From Pontibacter mangrovi (GTDB lineage: Bacteria > Bacteroidota > Bacteroidia > Cytophagales > Hymenobacteraceae): DNA of 64,000 nt. The first letter of the stretch is position 1. Each line of letters opens with the position of its first letter. Below are positions 36,115 to 45,260 of this stretch, piece by piece. Below the pieces are notes generated by a model. The model was not told where the DNA came from, did not search any database, and was given only the letters and a program-made list of their open reading frames with translations. The stretch spans positions 682,001 through 746,000 of the forward strand of contig NZ_VFRQ01000001.1 of assembly GCF_006385705.1 (NCBI RefSeq), read 5' to 3'. A program made the translations under genes and the position numbers.

Positions 36115-36522
36115 ATGCTTCTACACAACGACGGGTTAATTGATCTGGACTATGATGCCGCCACGGACGTGCTGACGGTGAGATGGCCTGACATAGATAG
36201 TGCTGCTAATGCTGAACTACATTATTCCTTTCTTCGCCTAAACGACACGATCAGGCGCTATGACATCAAAAAGCTGCTGATCGACTCCCGCTACAACAAG
36301 GTACAGGTAAAAGAGGTGGAATACGATGCGCTGATGAAAGAGCTGTGTGAGGGCCTGAAGAGCAGTCGCCTGATGAAGACCGCCCGGCTCGGGTCTTTGG
36401 ACCAAACCCGTGAACCAAAGGCTGAAAAGCATGCGAATAGACTGATCAAGGAACTGCAGCCTCCCTTTGCCTTCAAGAACTTCATGAGTAAGCCGCACGC
36501 ACTGCAGTGGCTGCAGAGTTAA
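36115..36522 (+). CDS. STAS/SEC14-like domain protein, copy 1
   Basis: 135 residues, no signal peptide. The order of strands and helices (IDLDYDAATDVLTVRWPDI, then IKKLLIDSRYNKVQV, a helix, and a C-terminal PHALQWLQ helix) matches small STAS/SpoIIAA-like proteins that are abundant in Cytophagales. A second, more distant example lies at 38084-38503. No known enzymatic residues. Members are thought to take part in stress or light signalling, but no function is proven. Confidence 0.65.
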   Translation: MLLHNDGLIDLDYDAATDVLTVRWPDIDSAANAELHYSFLRLNDTIRRYDIKKLLIDSRYNKVQVKEVEYDALMKELCEGLKSSRLMKTARLGSLDQTREPKAEKHANRLIKELQPPFAFKNFMSKPHALQWLQS

Positions 36523-36523
36523 G

Positions 36524-36781
36524 CTATAAATCGAGTACTTCCTGTAAATCCACCCCGTCGGCGTAAGGCTCCAGAATGGCCAGGGTGTTGGCGGTACGCT
36601 TAAATGTGCCGAACATTTGCACCTGCTCCCCTGCCCACAGCTCCACAAAGCTACCATTCAGGGTATAAAGCGTAACCGTCCAGCCGTTATACTTGCGCTG
36701 GGCCAGCACCACGCCATCTTTGGCAATCAACTCTGCCTGGCTTCGGAAAGGAAGCCGCTCAAACATCGAATACTCCAGCAT
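36524..36781 (-). CDS. Hypothetical small protein
   Basis: 85 residues, not recognised. It has an alternating hydrophobic pattern (KYNGWTVTLYTLNGSFVELWAG, about 30-51) that suggests a small beta-sheet protein, and no signal peptide or membrane segment. It is convergent with the STAS/SEC14-like gene, whose stop is one base away. Its size and composition are compatible with a real gene, but there is no family support. Confidence 0.55.
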   Translation of the reverse strand: MLEYSMFERLPFRSQAELIAKDGVVLAQRKYNGWTVTLYTLNGSFVELWAGEQVQMFGTFKRTANTLAILEPYADGVDLQEVLDL

Positions 36782-36954
36782 ACGCTACAAAAACAGTCGG
36801 TTATAGATAAGGTTGGCCGCCTGCAATTAGTTTCTTTTACCACAGCCATAAACTTCGCGGCGGGTAAGGTATCATGATGGGGTTCTTCCTAAATAGATGA
36901 CTAATATCATTTTAGATCCTGACCTTAGGCATGGCTTGCATTTTAAGAACCCGG

Positions 36955-36962
36955 TACTTTTG
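36955..36962 (+). promoter_or_regulatory. -7 box TACTTTTG of the universal stress protein gene
   Basis: Exact TAnnTTTG match 44 bases upstream of the start. A TTG lies 16 bases further upstream, slightly closer than usual. Confidence 0.5.
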
Positions 36963-37006
36963 TAAGTATACTTTAAGGCCTTTTCCTATACTACAAATAA
37001 AATTTA

Positions 37007-37918
37007 ATGCCCATGAAAACGATATTAGTGCCTGTAGACTATTCCGGCAACTCCCGCAGCGCCCTCTCCTGCGCGCTAGACCTGGCCAAAACATCAGGCG
37101 CTGATGTAATCCTCTTTCACGCTTTCTACCCGATCATGTCGCCGCCGGCCACCTTTAACGTGACGGACGTGATACAGGCGCTGGAGGAGGGCAAGGCCAG
37201 ATCGCTGATGGAGTTTGGCGAAGAAATACGGAAAGAGGTTGCCGCCGCCAGCGGTGAAGCAGCGGCTTTCCGCAACATCCGGTTACAGGCCTCAGCTAGC
37301 ATGGGAGGCTCTTACGAGAAGATACTGGAAGCTATTGACAAGTATAAACCTGACCTGGTAGTAATGGGCATGCAAGGCGGTGAAGCAGTTAGCCAGGCCC
37401 TGCTGGGCAGTACCACCATCTCTGTGATGCAGGAAAGCCCTGTTCCGATATTGGCGGTGCCAAGAAATGCCAAGCCGGGCCCGTTTACATCGGTGGTGTT
37501 TGCCGCTAATTTAAGTAAGCTGCCACCTAACGCCAACCTCCACCCACTAACTGATTTTATAAATACCTGCCATGCACAGTTGGAGGTGCTGCACCTCTAC
37601 CGCAATCAGGAGCAAAAGGAGAAATTTAACGCTACTGAGGCGCTCAATAACCTGGAGCGCAGCCTACAAGGAGTAAAGTACCACGTTAGCTTTGAGGTAC
37701 AGGAGGATGTGGCTACAGGCATACAGCAGTTTGTGAAGGATAAAAACGGAGACCTGCTTGTGCTGATACCACAGCACCACAGCTTTTTAGAGCGGCTGCT
37801 GAACCGCAGCGTGACGGGCAGAATCACGCCTTACCTGCAGGTGCCGCTGCTGGCGCTGCCAACCCATACCTTAAGTCCCAGCCAGAGCAACCTGAGCGAG
37901 GAATTATTTGTTAGTTAA
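37007..37918 (+). CDS. Tandem-domain universal stress protein
   Basis: 303 residues; an in-frame ATG two codons later (37013) is equally possible. Two UspA-type domains: the first starts MKTILVPVDYSGNSRSAL with GMQGGEAVSQALLGSTTISVMQESPVPILAVP (about 122-153), the usual G-2x-G-9x-G region; the second (about 165-285) is more diverged, with HHSFLERLLNRSVTGRITPYLQVPLLALP. Cytoplasmic, often ATP-binding, induced by stress. It lies between two STAS/SEC14-like genes. Confidence 0.9.
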   Translation: MPMKTILVPVDYSGNSRSALSCALDLAKTSGADVILFHAFYPIMSPPATFNVTDVIQALEEGKARSLMEFGEEIRKEVAAASGEAAAFRNIRLQASASMGGSYEKILEAIDKYKPDLVVMGMQGGEAVSQALLGSTTISVMQESPVPILAVPRNAKPGPFTSVVFAANLSKLPPNANLHPLTDFINTCHAQLEVLHLYRNQEQKEKFNATEALNNLERSLQGVKYHVSFEVQEDVATGIQQFVKDKNGDLLVLIPQHHSFLERLLNRSVTGRITPYLQVPLLALPTHTLSPSQSNLSEELFVS

Positions 37919-38027
37919 CCGGCAACGGCGAGTTCTGTAAGAGAGTATATTCTTATAAAAGGCCTCAATAGCTGCATTACGTTCAGCTATACCTGGTAAT
38001 ACCTGCTTTAAAAAGCCAGAGCGATTA

Positions 38028-38060
38028 TTTGTGTTTTTAGGGGGCGGCTTTTTAAATTTG
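38028..38060 (+). promoter_or_regulatory. Bacteroidota-type promoter of the second STAS/SEC14-like gene
   Basis: TTTG at 38028-38031 and TAAATTTG at 38053-38060, 21 bases apart, a good -33/-7 pair. It lies 23 bases upstream of the ATG at 38084. Confidence 0.75.
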
Positions 38061-38083
38061 TATTCTTAACACGCTTACAGTTT

Positions 38084-38503
38084 ATGGTACAAGAGCTTAG
38101 AAACCCTTTTGGCCGAGTATATCTTACCATTGATATAAATAGCAAAAACAGGTGGGTGCATGTGAATTGGATGGGCTATTTAACAGAAGAGAATATTAAA
38201 GCAGGAGCAGCAGCCTATACCAAAGCCCTCTCGGAAGCAGGGTACACCTGTGTTTTAAACGATACCCGCCTGATTATTGGCGGCTGGGACCACTCGCTGG
38301 ACAGGGTTGTGAACGAATGGGCCCCTCGCGCTGCTCGCGCCGGCCTGAAACATTTTGCCATGATTACCACGCCGGAGACATTTGCCGGATCCACGGCAGC
38401 TACTTTTTACAATACCCTCAAGTCTTTCGAGACCAAAGTATTTGACAACACCAGCGATGCGCAGGAGTGGCTGCGGCAGTACACTGTAGGAGTAAAAAGC
38501 TGA
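38084..38503 (+). CDS. STAS/SEC14-like domain protein, copy 2
   Basis: 139 residues, no signal peptide. WVHVNWMGYLTEENIKAGAAAYTKALSEAGYTCVLNDTRLIIGGW followed by HFAMITTPETFAGSTAATFY and the C-terminal DAQEWLRQY helix fits the small STAS/SEC14-like proteins of Cytophagales. The Trp of the closing WL pair is shared with copy 1, but overall similarity is low. It has its own promoter. Probably a signalling or stress-related protein; not proven. Confidence 0.65.
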   Translation: MVQELRNPFGRVYLTIDINSKNRWVHVNWMGYLTEENIKAGAAAYTKALSEAGYTCVLNDTRLIIGGWDHSLDRVVNEWAPRAARAGLKHFAMITTPETFAGSTAATFYNTLKSFETKVFDNTSDAQEWLRQYTVGVKS

Positions 38504-38571
38504 TTTACACCTTTGCCGCTCCGCAAGCCGGTAACCAAAAGGAAGCCATAGGTAAAGCAAACCTATTCCTG

Positions 38572-38579
38572 TACCTTTG
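38572..38579 (+). promoter_or_regulatory. -7 box TACCTTTG of the first pseudouridine synthase gene
   Basis: Exact TAnnTTTG match, 26 bases upstream of the ATG at 38606. No -33 element was recognised. Confidence 0.45.
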
Positions 38580-38605
38580 CAGGCAGTAAATTGGCTGTGC
38601 AAACT

Positions 38606-39598
38606 ATGGAACCGATCAGACTAAATAAATTCATCAGCGACTCCGGCTACTGCTCCCGCCGCGAGGCCGACAAAATGATAGAGCAGGGCCGCGTAACCGT
38701 GAACGGGAAAAGGCCCGAGGTGGGCGCCAAAGTAACGGCCAAAGACAAGGTGCGTGTAGACGGCAATTTGCTGGAGGTGGATGCTGTTGAGCCCGTATAC
38801 CTGCTATTGAACAAGCCTCCCGGCATCGAGACGACGACGGATACTTCGCAAAAGGATAACATCATCAGCTTCACCAACTACCCGGAGCGCATCTTCCCGG
38901 TCGGCCGCCTCGACAAAGACTCCGAGGGACTGATCATCCTCACCAACAATGGCGACATCGTAAACAAAATCCTGCGGGCGGGCAACAAGCACGAGAAGGA
39001 GTATATTGTTACCGTAGATAAGCCTATTAGCCAGGATTTTGTGGAGCGCATGAGCAGTGGTGTTTCCATACTTGGGGTGAATACGAAGAAATGCTTTGTA
39101 GAGCAGTTGGGCCCGAATAAATTCCGGATCATACTTACACAAGGGATGAACCGCCAGATACGCCGCATGTGCGAGGCCTTGGGCTATGAGGTACAGACGC
39201 TGCAGCGTACCCGCATCATGCACCTCTCGCTTAGTAAAATTTCGCTGGGCCAGTGGCGCAACATGACGGATGCCGAGGTGACTGAGATGATGCGACTGGT
39301 AGAGCACTCCACGAAAACGGAGGAAGCCTCTGGAGGCAAGAAAAGTAACGCCGCCAAAGCAGCACCGGCCAAAAGCCCTAGACCTAAGCCCCAAGGCAGC
39401 TCCCCTGCCGGAAAATCCGGCCGAGCTGGCGGCGGCGCTAAGAGCGGGAAGAGTGCAGGCTTCGGTAAACGCGACAAGCCCAAAAACTCCGGCACCGCCA
39501 AAGGCTCCAGAGGCGCGGCAAAAGGCAGCCCCAGCACCGGACGAGGCAGAGGCGCCGCTGGCAAAGGAGGTGCTGCGAAGGGAGGCAAAAGAAGATAG
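38606..39598 (+). CDS. RluB/RluF-family 23S rRNA pseudouridine synthase with basic tail
   Basis: 330 residues from the ATG at 38606; an upstream TTG is less likely because the next paralogue also starts MEPxRLNK. An S4 RNA-binding domain (about 1-50; [30 protein letters not shown]) is followed by the catalytic domain with [18 protein letters not shown] (catalytic Asp about 106) and [23 protein letters not shown] (about 173-195). The last 100 residues are a low-complexity Lys/Gly/Ala/Ser tail, probably disordered and RNA-binding. It modifies 23S rRNA; the exact uridine cannot be told. Confidence 0.9.
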   Translation: MEPIRLNKFISDSGYCSRREADKMIEQGRVTVNGKRPEVGAKVTAKDKVRVDGNLLEVDAVEPVYLLLNKPPGIETTTDTSQKDNIISFTNYPERIFPVGRLDKDSEGLIILTNNGDIVNKILRAGNKHEKEYIVTVDKPISQDFVERMSSGVSILGVNTKKCFVEQLGPNKFRIILTQGMNRQIRRMCEALGYEVQTLQRTRIMHLSLSKISLGQWRNMTDAEVTEMMRLVEHSTKTEEASGGKKSNAAKAAPAKSPRPKPQGSSPAGKSGRAGGGAKSGKSAGFGKRDKPKNSGTAKGSRGAAKGSPSTGRGRGAAGKGGAAKGGKRR

Positions 39599-39814
39599 GT
39601 TCCACATCTGGCATTCGCAACTCTGCCCCACGTGTTCATTTCTCATGAGGAGGAGCCGGTAAGATGAATCCGGCATCACTACCGCTATCTTATGCAGCAA
39701 CAGCAATAGGTAAAGCAATCCTTTTACTTTAATTTTGACCTCACAATTAAATCCGGCGTAACAAAACACGGCAGGGTATATTATTTAGTACTGCCACCCA
39801 ACGCCAACTACACC

Positions 39815-40810
39815 ATGGAACCAAAAAGATTAAATAAATATATAAGCGACTCTGGCTTTTGCTCCCGCCGCGAGGCTGACCGCCTGATTGAGGAAGGAAG
39901 AGTAACTGTAAATGGCAAAGAGCCCGATGCAGGCACAAAAGTCACACCTAAAGACAAGGTTAGGGTTGATGACCAGCTACTGCATGTGCGCGACGAAGCA
40001 CCCGTTTTTATAGCACTGCACAAGCCTTCTGGTATGTCGGCAACAGATGATATGGGCGTGCGGGACAATGTGGTGCGGGCAATAAACCATCCGGCTTCCC
40101 TGCAGCCAATTGGCAAGCTGGACCGGGAAGACGAGGGTGTACTTTTGCTGAGCAACGACAGTGACTTTGTAAGAAAACTCTCTAAATCCGATAGCAGGCT
40201 GGAGAAAGAACTGATCGTGACGGTGAACAAGCCGTTCTCTTCGGAATTCATCTCTAAACTCAGCGAGGCCTGTGCTTCTTTTATTGATGGTAATCCGAAG
40301 AAGGCTGTTGTTAAAAAAGAATCTACCTCAAGGTTTCGAATAGTGCTGGAGCCGGGTATGAACCACGGCATCAAGAAAATTTGTGAGGCGCTGGGCTATA
40401 CCGTTACCTTTCTGCAACGCATCAGGGTAGAGAATATCACCCTTACTAAACTGCAGAAAGGCCATTGGCGAACGCTAACTGCTCAGGAGATAGAAAACCT
40501 GAAGCATATTGCATCCGCCAAGCCTGACAAAGCCGCTAAAGGTAAAACAGTCTTCAAGCCAAAAGGGGCTGCCGGAAAAGACCAGGCCTCACCGGAGCGC
40601 CGTGCTTACCAAAAACCTGTGAAATCAGGTGCAATTGAGTCCAATGGCCCTGGCAAGCGCGTTGGGAAGTCCAGACCAGCCGCAACCGGATTAGGAAGCT
40701 CTAAAGGCTCGCGAGGTGCCGCCAAGGGAGTTTCAGACAGAGGGGGTTTTAAGGGCGGAGCCAAAAAAGGAGGCCCTTCCAGAGGAGGCTCCTCCAACCG
40801 GTCCCGATAG
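39815..40810 (+). CDS. Diverged RluB/RluF-like paralogue with basic tail
   Basis: 331 residues, a tandem paralogue of the previous gene: S4 domain RLNKYISDSGFCSRREADRL, catalytic region GKLDREDEGVLLLSNDSD with the Asp kept, then GMNHGIKKICEALGYTVTFLQRI. Compared with its neighbour, the arginine-rich NRQIRRM motif has become NHGIKKI, and the catalytic-loop GRLD is GKLD. It also has a Lys/Gly/Ser-rich tail of about 95 residues. It may act on another RNA position, be less active, or serve as an RNA-binding protein. A very strong terminator follows. Confidence 0.85.
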   Translation: MEPKRLNKYISDSGFCSRREADRLIEEGRVTVNGKEPDAGTKVTPKDKVRVDDQLLHVRDEAPVFIALHKPSGMSATDDMGVRDNVVRAINHPASLQPIGKLDREDEGVLLLSNDSDFVRKLSKSDSRLEKELIVTVNKPFSSEFISKLSEACASFIDGNPKKAVVKKESTSRFRIVLEPGMNHGIKKICEALGYTVTFLQRIRVENITLTKLQKGHWRTLTAQEIENLKHIASAKPDKAAKGKTVFKPKGAAGKDQASPERRAYQKPVKSGAIESNGPGKRVGKSRPAATGLGSSKGSRGAAKGVSDRGGFKGGAKKGGPSRGGSSNRSR

Positions 40811-40824
40811 CTTGATCTACGTAT

Positions 40825-40876
40825 AAAACAGAACAGCTCGTGCTGCACCTGAGGCAGCACGAGCTGTTCTGTTTTA
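40825..40876 (+). terminator. Strong terminator of the paralogue pair
   Basis: A 22-base perfect stem (40825-40846 with 40854-40875; it begins AAAACAGAACAGCTCGTGCT) with a 7-base loop and T-run. A-rich on the other side, so it may also stop transcripts from the opposite strand. Confidence 0.93.
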
Positions 40877-41002
40877 CAATTTGACTCTTTCAGTCCTGCA
40901 GCGCCACGCGCTTTCCAGCACTACCCGCGCAACAAACTTAAAATCATTCAGGGCGAGCTTTTTCACTTCTCTACTTTTTTACCACTTTACCTTTCTACCT
41001 CT

Positions 41003-41854
41003 CTAGTTCCAACTGCCCATTTTGCCAAGCTGGTAATCCCGGAAGGCTTCGTGTATCTCTTCTTCGGTATTCATCACGAAAGGACCATGCGCCACCACTG
41101 GCTCGTTGAACGGCTGGGCGTGGCCAAAGAGAATGTAGCTTTCCTCCAGCGCCTCTACCTGCACTTCCTCTCCCTCATTCGTAAACTCCACCAGGTTTAG
41201 TTTCTCCGCTTTTTCGCCGTTTACCTTTACAGCACCGCGCACCACGTAGAAGAAAATATTACGCTCCGCCGGCACGGAGGTGCTGAAGCTACCTCCCTCC
41301 TGCAGCTCTATACTTGCCATGTGAATGTCGCTGAGCGAGGGGATCGGCCCTTCTGTGTCGCGCCAGCTGCCGGAAACAACGTTCACTTTCACCTTGCCAC
41401 CGTCCTCGGTTACGGTCGGTATCTTATCTTTTTGCAGGCCGATGTACTTTGGCTCCGTCATTTTATACTTGGCGGGCAGGTTAAACCACAGCTGCAGGAT
41501 CTCCAGCGGGCCTCCCTCTTTCTTAAACTCTTCGGAGGAAACTTCGGCATGGATCAGACCCCGACCGGCCGTCATCCACTGCACACCCCCAGCCTGAATC
41601 ACGTCTTTGCCGCCGCCGGTGTCCTGGTGCGTGATGTCGCCCTCCAGTATAAAAGTCAGCGTTTCAAAGCCGCGGTGCGGGTGCGGCCCGAACGGTAGTC
41701 CGCGGTTGTTTGGCTTATATACCTGCGGCCCGTGGTGGTTGAGGAACAGGAACGGGTCGATGTATTCCACTGAGTTAGTGGGCAAGGCGCGGTAGGTGAC
41801 CAGGTCATCTATAGGTGCGCTGATGGCTTTATGAATTTTCTTGATCTTTCTCAT
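41003..41854 (-). CDS. Pirin family protein
   Basis: 283 residues, full length. A bicupin with the pirin metal-site motif PFGPHPHRGFETLTFILEG (about 56-74) and QWMTAGRGLIHAEVSSEE (about 92-109), which give the three His and one Glu ligands. The C-terminal cupin ends YILFGHAQPFNEPVVAHGPFVMNTEEE. Pirins bind iron; some act as quercetinases, others as regulators. No clear partner lies in the neighbourhood. Confidence 0.92.
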   Translation of the reverse strand: MRKIKKIHKAISAPIDDLVTYRALPTNSVEYIDPFLFLNHHGPQVYKPNNRGLPFGPHPHRGFETLTFILEGDITHQDTGGGKDVIQAGGVQWMTAGRGLIHAEVSSEEFKKEGGPLEILQLWFNLPAKYKMTEPKYIGLQKDKIPTVTEDGGKVKVNVVSGSWRDTEGPIPSLSDIHMASIELQEGGSFSTSVPAERNIFFYVVRGAVKVNGEKAEKLNLVEFTNEGEEVQVEALEESYILFGHAQPFNEPVVAHGPFVMNTEEEIHEAFRDYQLGKMGSWN

Positions 41855-41957
41855 TTATCCACAATTAATGTACGTACACTAATTTACTAACTATAAAGGT
41901 GCCGCACAAGTTTTGGCTGATGTATACTTTGCCAGCGCCTAGGGCTAAAGTTTTCAG

Positions 41958-41999
41958 CAAGTATAAACCTACCCCTGCCCTCCCAAGAGGGGAATCATA
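41958..41999 (+). repeat. Dispersed repeat, family A, short copy 4
   Basis: CCTACCCCTGCCCTCCCAAG followed by AGGGGAATC, a short version of the family A ends, right after an AAGTATA unit. It lies between the cysM stop and the pirin gene. Confidence 0.55.
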
Positions 42000-42026
42000 A
42001 AGACTTCCCTAAGCCGTCTGCCACAC

Positions 42027-42914
42027 TTACTTCCCTGCAAACAAATCTGAAGACAAGTAGCGGTCACCGCGGTCGCAGATGATGCAGACCACCACGCCCT
42101 CGTCCAGTTCCTCGATAAGTTTGGTGGCCACATGCACTGCGCCGCCGCTGCTCATGCCGGCAAACACGCCTTCTTCGCGGGCCAACCTGCGGGTCATGGC
42201 GGTGGCTTCTGCCTGGCTCACATCAATGGTGCGGTCTACGCGCTCGGGCTCGAAAATCTTGGGGAGGTACTCCTTCTGCCAACGGCGGATGCCCGGTATC
42301 TGCGACCCCTCCACCGGCTGCGCCCCCACGATCTGCACCTGCGGGTTCTGTTCCTTCAGGTAGCGTGACACGCCCATGATGGTGCCGGTAGTGCCCATGG
42401 AAGAAACAAAATGCGTTACTTTGCCTTCTGTGTCGCGCCAGATCTCGGGGCCGGTGGTCCGCACGTGGGCTTTGTAGTTGTCGGGGTTACCGAACTGGTT
42501 CAGCACCAGATAGCCGCCTTTTTCCACCTGCTCGGCCACATAGTCTATCGCCCCTTCCATCGATTTTTCGGCCGGTGTAAGTATAACTTTTGCTCCGTAA
42601 GCCTCCATCGTTTGCACCCGCTCCTTGGTGGCGTTGGCGGGCATCACCAGCTCAATCTCCACCCCAAAAAGGCTTGCGATCATGGCCAGCGCGATGCCAG
42701 TGTTGCCGCTGGTCGCCTCGATCAGCTTCATACCAGGCTTCAGCTCACCGCGGTCTAGGGCACCTTTAATCATACTATAGGCAGCACGGTCTTTCACGCT
42801 GCCGCCGGGGTTGTTGCCCTCCAGCTTGCCATACAGCTTTACGCCAGGTTTTGTGTTAATGTGCGTGAGCTCCACCAGCGGGGTGTTGCCAATAAAGTTG
42901 AGTAGCGTTGCCAT
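42027..42914 (-). CDS. cysM: Cysteine synthase (CysM/CysK, O-acetylserine sulfhydrylase)
   Basis: 295 residues. A PLP enzyme with the lysine in NNPGGSVKDRAAY (K41), the serine/threonine loop EATSGNTGIALAM (about 65-77) and the PLP-phosphate loop SSMGTTGTIMGVSRYL (about 170-185). It makes cysteine from O-acetylserine and sulfide or thiosulfate. The length and KLEGNNPGGSVKDR are typical of CysM; the exact sulfur donor is not provable from sequence. Confidence 0.92.
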   Translation of the reverse strand: MATLLNFIGNTPLVELTHINTKPGVKLYGKLEGNNPGGSVKDRAAYSMIKGALDRGELKPGMKLIEATSGNTGIALAMIASLFGVEIELVMPANATKERVQTMEAYGAKVILTPAEKSMEGAIDYVAEQVEKGGYLVLNQFGNPDNYKAHVRTTGPEIWRDTEGKVTHFVSSMGTTGTIMGVSRYLKEQNPQVQIVGAQPVEGSQIPGIRRWQKEYLPKIFEPERVDRTIDVSQAEATAMTRRLAREEGVFAGMSSGGAVHVATKLIEELDEGVVVCIICDRGDRYLSSDLFAGK

Positions 42915-43015
42915 GATTGTTCAAATGTTTGGGTTGGATAATCTGCAGCCGTATAAACACTTTACGTTTGGCTGTACATGCGGAATAAGCGGTTAGCTGT
43001 TCATACTTTTCTGCA

Positions 43016-43055
43016 TAAAAAAATCCCGCCAAGTACGCTTTATACCTGGCGGGAT
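43016..43055 (-). terminator. Terminator of the DJ-1/PfpI gene
   Basis: On the minus strand: stem ATCCCGCCA / TGGCGGGAT (43055-43047 and 43031-43023), 15-base loop, then a run of T. It follows the DJ-1 family stop by 7 bases. Confidence 0.88.
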
Positions 43056-43061
43056 GGTGGT

Positions 43062-43745
43062 TTATTTTTTCTGCAGTAGTTGGAGCAATTCTTTAGCCGC
43101 CCCTTCTGAGGATGCCGGGTTTTGACCGGTAATCAGCAACCCGTCGCGAACAACGTGCGGCTGCCAGTCGCCTTTTTTAGAATAGTTGGCGCCCAGTTCC
43201 TTCAGTTTGTCCTCTACCAGAAACGGCACCACCTCTGTCAGTTGCACAGCCTCTTCCTCCGAGTTGGTAAAGCCCGTCACCTTTTTGCCTTTCACGAAGG
43301 CTTCACCGTTCTCATTCTTCACCTTAGCAAAAACGGCCGGCGCATGGCAAACGGCAGTCACCGGCTTTTGCTGCCTGGCAAAAGCCTCAATCAGTTTAGC
43401 AGATTCCTCGCTCTCTGACAGGTCCCACAGCGGGCCATGGCCGCCGGGGTAGAACACGGCATCAAAATCATCGGCTTTCACCTCGCTAAGCTTCTTGGTG
43501 TGACGCATTTTTTCCTGCAGTGCCGCATCTTTATAGTATCGCTCCGTAGCGCTTGTTTGGGCATCTGGCGCTTCGCTGCTGGGGTCAATGGGCGGCTCTC
43601 CGCCCTCCGGCGATGCAAGGGTTACCTCCACCCCAGCGTCAGCCATCACATAATAGGGTGCGGCAAACTCCTCTACCCAAAAACCTGTTTTCTTCCCGGT
43701 GTCACCCAGCTCCGCGTGCGATGTTAAGACAAATAATACTTTCAT
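43062..43745 (-). CDS. DJ-1/PfpI family protein (type 1 glutamine amidotransferase-like, Hsp31 class)
   Basis: 227 residues, no signal peptide. Nucleophile elbow AVCHAPAVF with Cys133; the partner glutamate is in GFWVEEFAAPYY (E25/E26); FYPGGHGPLWDL (99-110) forms the oxyanion region. The length and the extra segment about 45-85 place it with Hsp31-like chaperone/glyoxalase proteins. It may detoxify methylglyoxal or protect proteins under stress. It is a single gene with its own terminator. Confidence 0.9.
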   Translation of the reverse strand: MKVLFVLTSHAELGDTGKKTGFWVEEFAAPYYVMADAGVEVTLASPEGGEPPIDPSSEAPDAQTSATERYYKDAALQEKMRHTKKLSEVKADDFDAVFYPGGHGPLWDLSESEESAKLIEAFARQQKPVTAVCHAPAVFAKVKNENGEAFVKGKKVTGFTNSEEEAVQLTEVVPFLVEDKLKELGANYSKKGDWQPHVVRDGLLITGQNPASSEGAAKELLQLLQKK

Positions 43746-43852
43746 AGTTACTGATTTATACGTTAAGATCTGTTTGCATCCGCAGCCAACATACGCTAGC
43801 TGGGTTGCACAGAAAGGATGCCTATAGAACCTTTAACAGCAGGTTTTGTTTG

Positions 43853-45145
43853 CTACTGCGCCGCCACGCGCCAAATGGTGTTGCCTTCATCGTCTGCCAC
43901 CAACAGCGATCCGTCCGGTAGTTCTGCCACTCCCACCGGCCTGCCGTATACCTGGTTTTTACTTGCATCAGCGATAAATCCCGTTAAAAAATCTTCGTAG
44001 TCGCCGCTGGGTTTTCCGCCTTGGAAGGGCACAAACACCACTTTATAGCCCGCAAACTCACTGCGGTTCCAGGAGCCGTGCTGGCCCACAAAAGCGCCGT
44101 TTTTATACTTGCCCGGAAAGCTGTTGCCCTCGTAAAACTCCAGGCCCAGCGAAGCGGTGTGCGAACCCAGGGGCACGTCCGGCACAATGGCTTTCTGAAC
44201 CAGGTCGGGCCGCTCTCCTTTGCGGCGCGGGTCGATGTTTTGCCCGAAGTATGAAAAAGGCCATCCGTAAAACGCGCCTTCTTTCACGCTTGTCAGGTAG
44301 TCCGGCACCAGCTCATCGCCCAATTCATCCCGCTCATTCACCACGGTCCAGAGGGTGCCGGAGCTAGGTTCCCAATCCATCCCTACCGGGTTGCGCAAAC
44401 CGCTGGCATATACGCGCTCGCCACTGCCGTCCGGGTTTATCTCCAGGATGTTGGCGCGTCGCTCTTCCTCCTCCATGCCATACTCGCCTACGTTACTCGC
44501 CGATCCCACTGATACATAGATTTTAGAACCGTCGGGGCTGGCGATGAGATTGCGGGTCCAGTGATGGTTGTAGCCGCCTGCCGGCAAGTCCAGTAACTTT
44601 TCTCCCTTTCCCGTGATCTTCGTTTGTCCCTCTTTGTAGGGGAAGCGCAGCAAGGCATCCGTATTGGCCACATAGAAGTAGCCGTTTAGCACCAGCATGC
44701 CATAGGGCTGTTTCAGGTCTTCCAGAAAAACCTCGCGCACATCCGGTTTGCCGTCCTGGTTGGTGTCGCGGAACAGGGTGATGCGGTTGGCACTTTTTTC
44801 CTCGTCATCCGACTCCACCACAAAAATATCTTTATTTGGGGCAATGTATATACGGCGCGGGTGCTTTAGGTCGGCGGCAAACGCTGTTACGGTAAAGCCA
44901 TTTGGGGCGGTGGGGGTTTTGCCATCAGGCCAGCCGATGGTCTGGCTCCGCTTCTCAGCGCTGCTCGTGGTGTCCGGGGCAGGAAGCTGCAGGCTTTGGT
45001 TTGTTGCGGTGGCTACGGTGTCCGCATCAGGATTATATGTTGTACCGGCCTCCGTAGCCTCGGTTGTGCGCGCCGGCTCCGAACAGCCAAGCATCATACA
45101 TACGGATAGGGACAGGAGCGGCAAGTGCCATCGAAGTGTTTTCAT
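43853..45145 (-). CDS. Sorbosone dehydrogenase-like lipoprotein (PQQ-type propeller)
   Basis: 430 residues. Lipoprotein signal with lipobox MMLGC (Cys21). A Thr/Ala-rich linker (about 25-70) leads to a six-bladed propeller of the GDH/sorbosone dehydrogenase family: GFTVTAFAADLKHPRRIYIAPNKDIFVVES, YNHHWTRNLIASPDGSKIYVSVG, ASGLRNPVGMDWEPSSGTLW, and the closing VYGRPVGVAELPDGSLLVADDEGNTIWRV. Family enzymes use PQQ to oxidise sugars in the periplasm; whether this one binds PQQ is not clear. No PQQ genes are in the window. Confidence 0.88.
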   Translation of the reverse strand: MKTLRWHLPLLSLSVCMMLGCSEPARTTEATEAGTTYNPDADTVATATNQSLQLPAPDTTSSAEKRSQTIGWPDGKTPTAPNGFTVTAFAADLKHPRRIYIAPNKDIFVVESDDEEKSANRITLFRDTNQDGKPDVREVFLEDLKQPYGMLVLNGYFYVANTDALLRFPYKEGQTKITGKGEKLLDLPAGGYNHHWTRNLIASPDGSKIYVSVGSASNVGEYGMEEEERRANILEINPDGSGERVYASGLRNPVGMDWEPSSGTLWTVVNERDELGDELVPDYLTSVKEGAFYGWPFSYFGQNIDPRRKGERPDLVQKAIVPDVPLGSHTASLGLEFYEGNSFPGKYKNGAFVGQHGSWNRSEFAGYKVVFVPFQGGKPSGDYEDFLTGFIADASKNQVYGRPVGVAELPDGSLLVADDEGNTIWRVAAQ

Positions 45146-45260
45146 AGTTTAAGTTCGTGTTTAAGTTTATACTATACGGGCATAATGCCTGGTGCGGAGA
45201 AAGCACAGAAACAAATACCTTACTTTATCCGAAGTTAAAATCAGCTTCTGCTGGATTAGC

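Noticed and set aside
38804..39769. Open minus-strand frame of 321 codons opposite the first pseudouridine synthase
   Set aside because: Antisense to a well-supported gene; its Ala/Gly/Arg-rich stretch mirrors the low-complexity tail.
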